Of a stretch of DNA of 5,346 bases, positions 5,007 to 5,346 are shown in pieces. Location of the stretch: NCBI GenBank assembly GCA_028287035.1, contig JAQBQL010000287.1:1-5346 (forward strand), in the 5' to 3' direction. A program made the position numbers and the translations under genes. The stretch comes from Labilithrix sp. (lineage in GTDB: Bacteria; Myxococcota; Polyangia; Polyangiales; Polyangiaceae). Position 1 is the first letter of the stretch. The number at the start of each line of letters is the position of its first letter. The notes under the pieces are model-generated. The model worked only from the letters and a program-made list of their open reading frames with translations, did no database searches and had not been told where the DNA came from.

Positions 5007-5239
5007 TTCCAACATTTTAGAATGCAGATGGAAGGCAATAGGAGTGGAATTCAATAAATTCGGCATAACCCATGGCTACCAGCGCCCTGCATTTCCTCGA
5101 ATGCCGGCGATTTTGAACCAAGCCCAGCGCAGTTTCCAAAAATCAGCCATCTTTTAGAACAAGAAGTCCCAAATTCCAAAAATCGACCGTGTTTTGGAAT
5201 AAGGAATCTGTTATTCCAAATTTCGCCCTCATTCTGGAA
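5007..5239. repeat. Tandem dyad repeats with a 40-bp period
   Basis: Three 26-bp elements start at 5134, 5174 and 5214, exactly 40 bp apart. Each has 8-bp arms and a 10-bp centre: TTCCAAAA ... TTTTGGAA (5174-5199, perfect), TTCCAAAA ... TTTTAGAA (5134-5159, one mismatch), TTCCAAAT ... TTCTGGAA (5214-5239, TTCCA/TGGAA retained). The first two agree at 21 of 26 positions, with most differences in the centre. A shorter relative (25 bp, TTCC ... TTTTGAA) lies at 5093-5117 and a weak one (TTCCA ... TGGAA) at 5007-5033. The 14-bp spacers differ. No long open frame of recognisable protein crosses the region. It lies between the end of the membrane-protein gene and the antitoxin promoter. It is not CRISPR-like: repeats are too diverged and spacers too short. 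Confidence 0.65.
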
Positions 5240-5245
5240 CTTCCC

Positions 5246-5346
5246 TCACCTCCGCCGCACCACCAGAAACGCGCTCAGCCCAAGCACCACCCCGGCCCCG
5301 ATGATCATCCAGAAATAGTAGGCTCTGTCCTCGAGGCCACTGTGGA
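5246..5346 (-). CDS. C-terminal end of a membrane protein (runs off the right edge), possibly CorA/ZntB-like
   Basis: The frame open from the right edge to TGA at 5246 gives 32 residues: HSGLEDRAYYFW followed by a hydrophobic segment MIIGAGVVLGLSAFLVV and a closing RRR. This is one transmembrane helix with a short cytoplasmic basic tail. A 'GLE(D)-aromatic-FW' turn before the last helix followed by Arg is reminiscent of CorA/ZntB-type metal-ion channels, but the diagnostic GMN motif would lie outside the window, and single-helix C-terminal anchors of other proteins look similar. That a membrane protein ends here is likely; the family is a guess. Confidence 0.5.
   Translation of the reverse strand, partial: HSGLEDRAYYFWMIIGAGVVLGLSAFLVVRRR

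Noticed and set aside
5007..5239. CRISPR array
   Set aside because: The unit is a diverged 26-bp dyad with 14-bp spacers; real arrays have near-identical repeats and spacers of about 30 bp, and no cas gene is present.

Overview
The window reads almost entirely on the minus strand and looks like the chromosome of a Gram-negative-type bacterium, most plausibly from the Verrucomicrobiota (PVC group). That placement is an inference. It rests on the style of the L2 and L3 proteins, the lack of Shine-Dalgarno sequences, a short 9-bp-period intergenic repeat that translates to a T-Y/R-Y-rich string, and a DUF6364-type antitoxin. No rRNA or other decisive marker is present.

Layout, in minus-strand transcription order (right to left): (1) 5246-5346, the C-terminal end of a membrane protein. 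(2) 5007-5239, a noncoding stretch with tandem 26-bp dyad elements spaced exactly 40 bp apart. (3) 4286-4962, a vapBC-type toxin-antitoxin pair. The antitoxin is intact; the PIN toxin is interrupted by an in-frame TAA. (4) 3968-4285, a gene-free stretch holding a strong sigma-70-like promoter and a leader of about 250 nt. (5) 670-3967, the S10 ribosomal-protein operon: rpsJ-rplC-rplD-rplW-rplB-rpsS. (6) 613-647, a strong intrinsic terminator right after rpsS. (7) 380-612, a spacer with a 9-bp-period repeat. (8) 1-379, the N-terminal part of parB.

The ribosomal genes encode S10, L3, L4, L23, L2 and S19, proteins of early 50S assembly (L2, L3, L4, L23) and the 30S head (S10, S19). Three things stand out. 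rplB is split by one in-frame TAA followed directly by ATG, giving 174-aa and 105-aa pieces that together make a normal L2. The operon ends after rpsS, whereas the usual order continues into rplV-rpsC-rplP. Every ribosomal gene start lacks a Shine-Dalgarno sequence and instead follows a G-depleted leader, most strikingly 43 nt without a G before rpsS; the internal ATG of rplB lacks such a leader.

The split rplB is the most interesting candidate: a genuine split or recoded essential gene, a recent nonsense mutation, or a sequence error. The sequence alone cannot decide between these. No completely new multi-gene system is visible.
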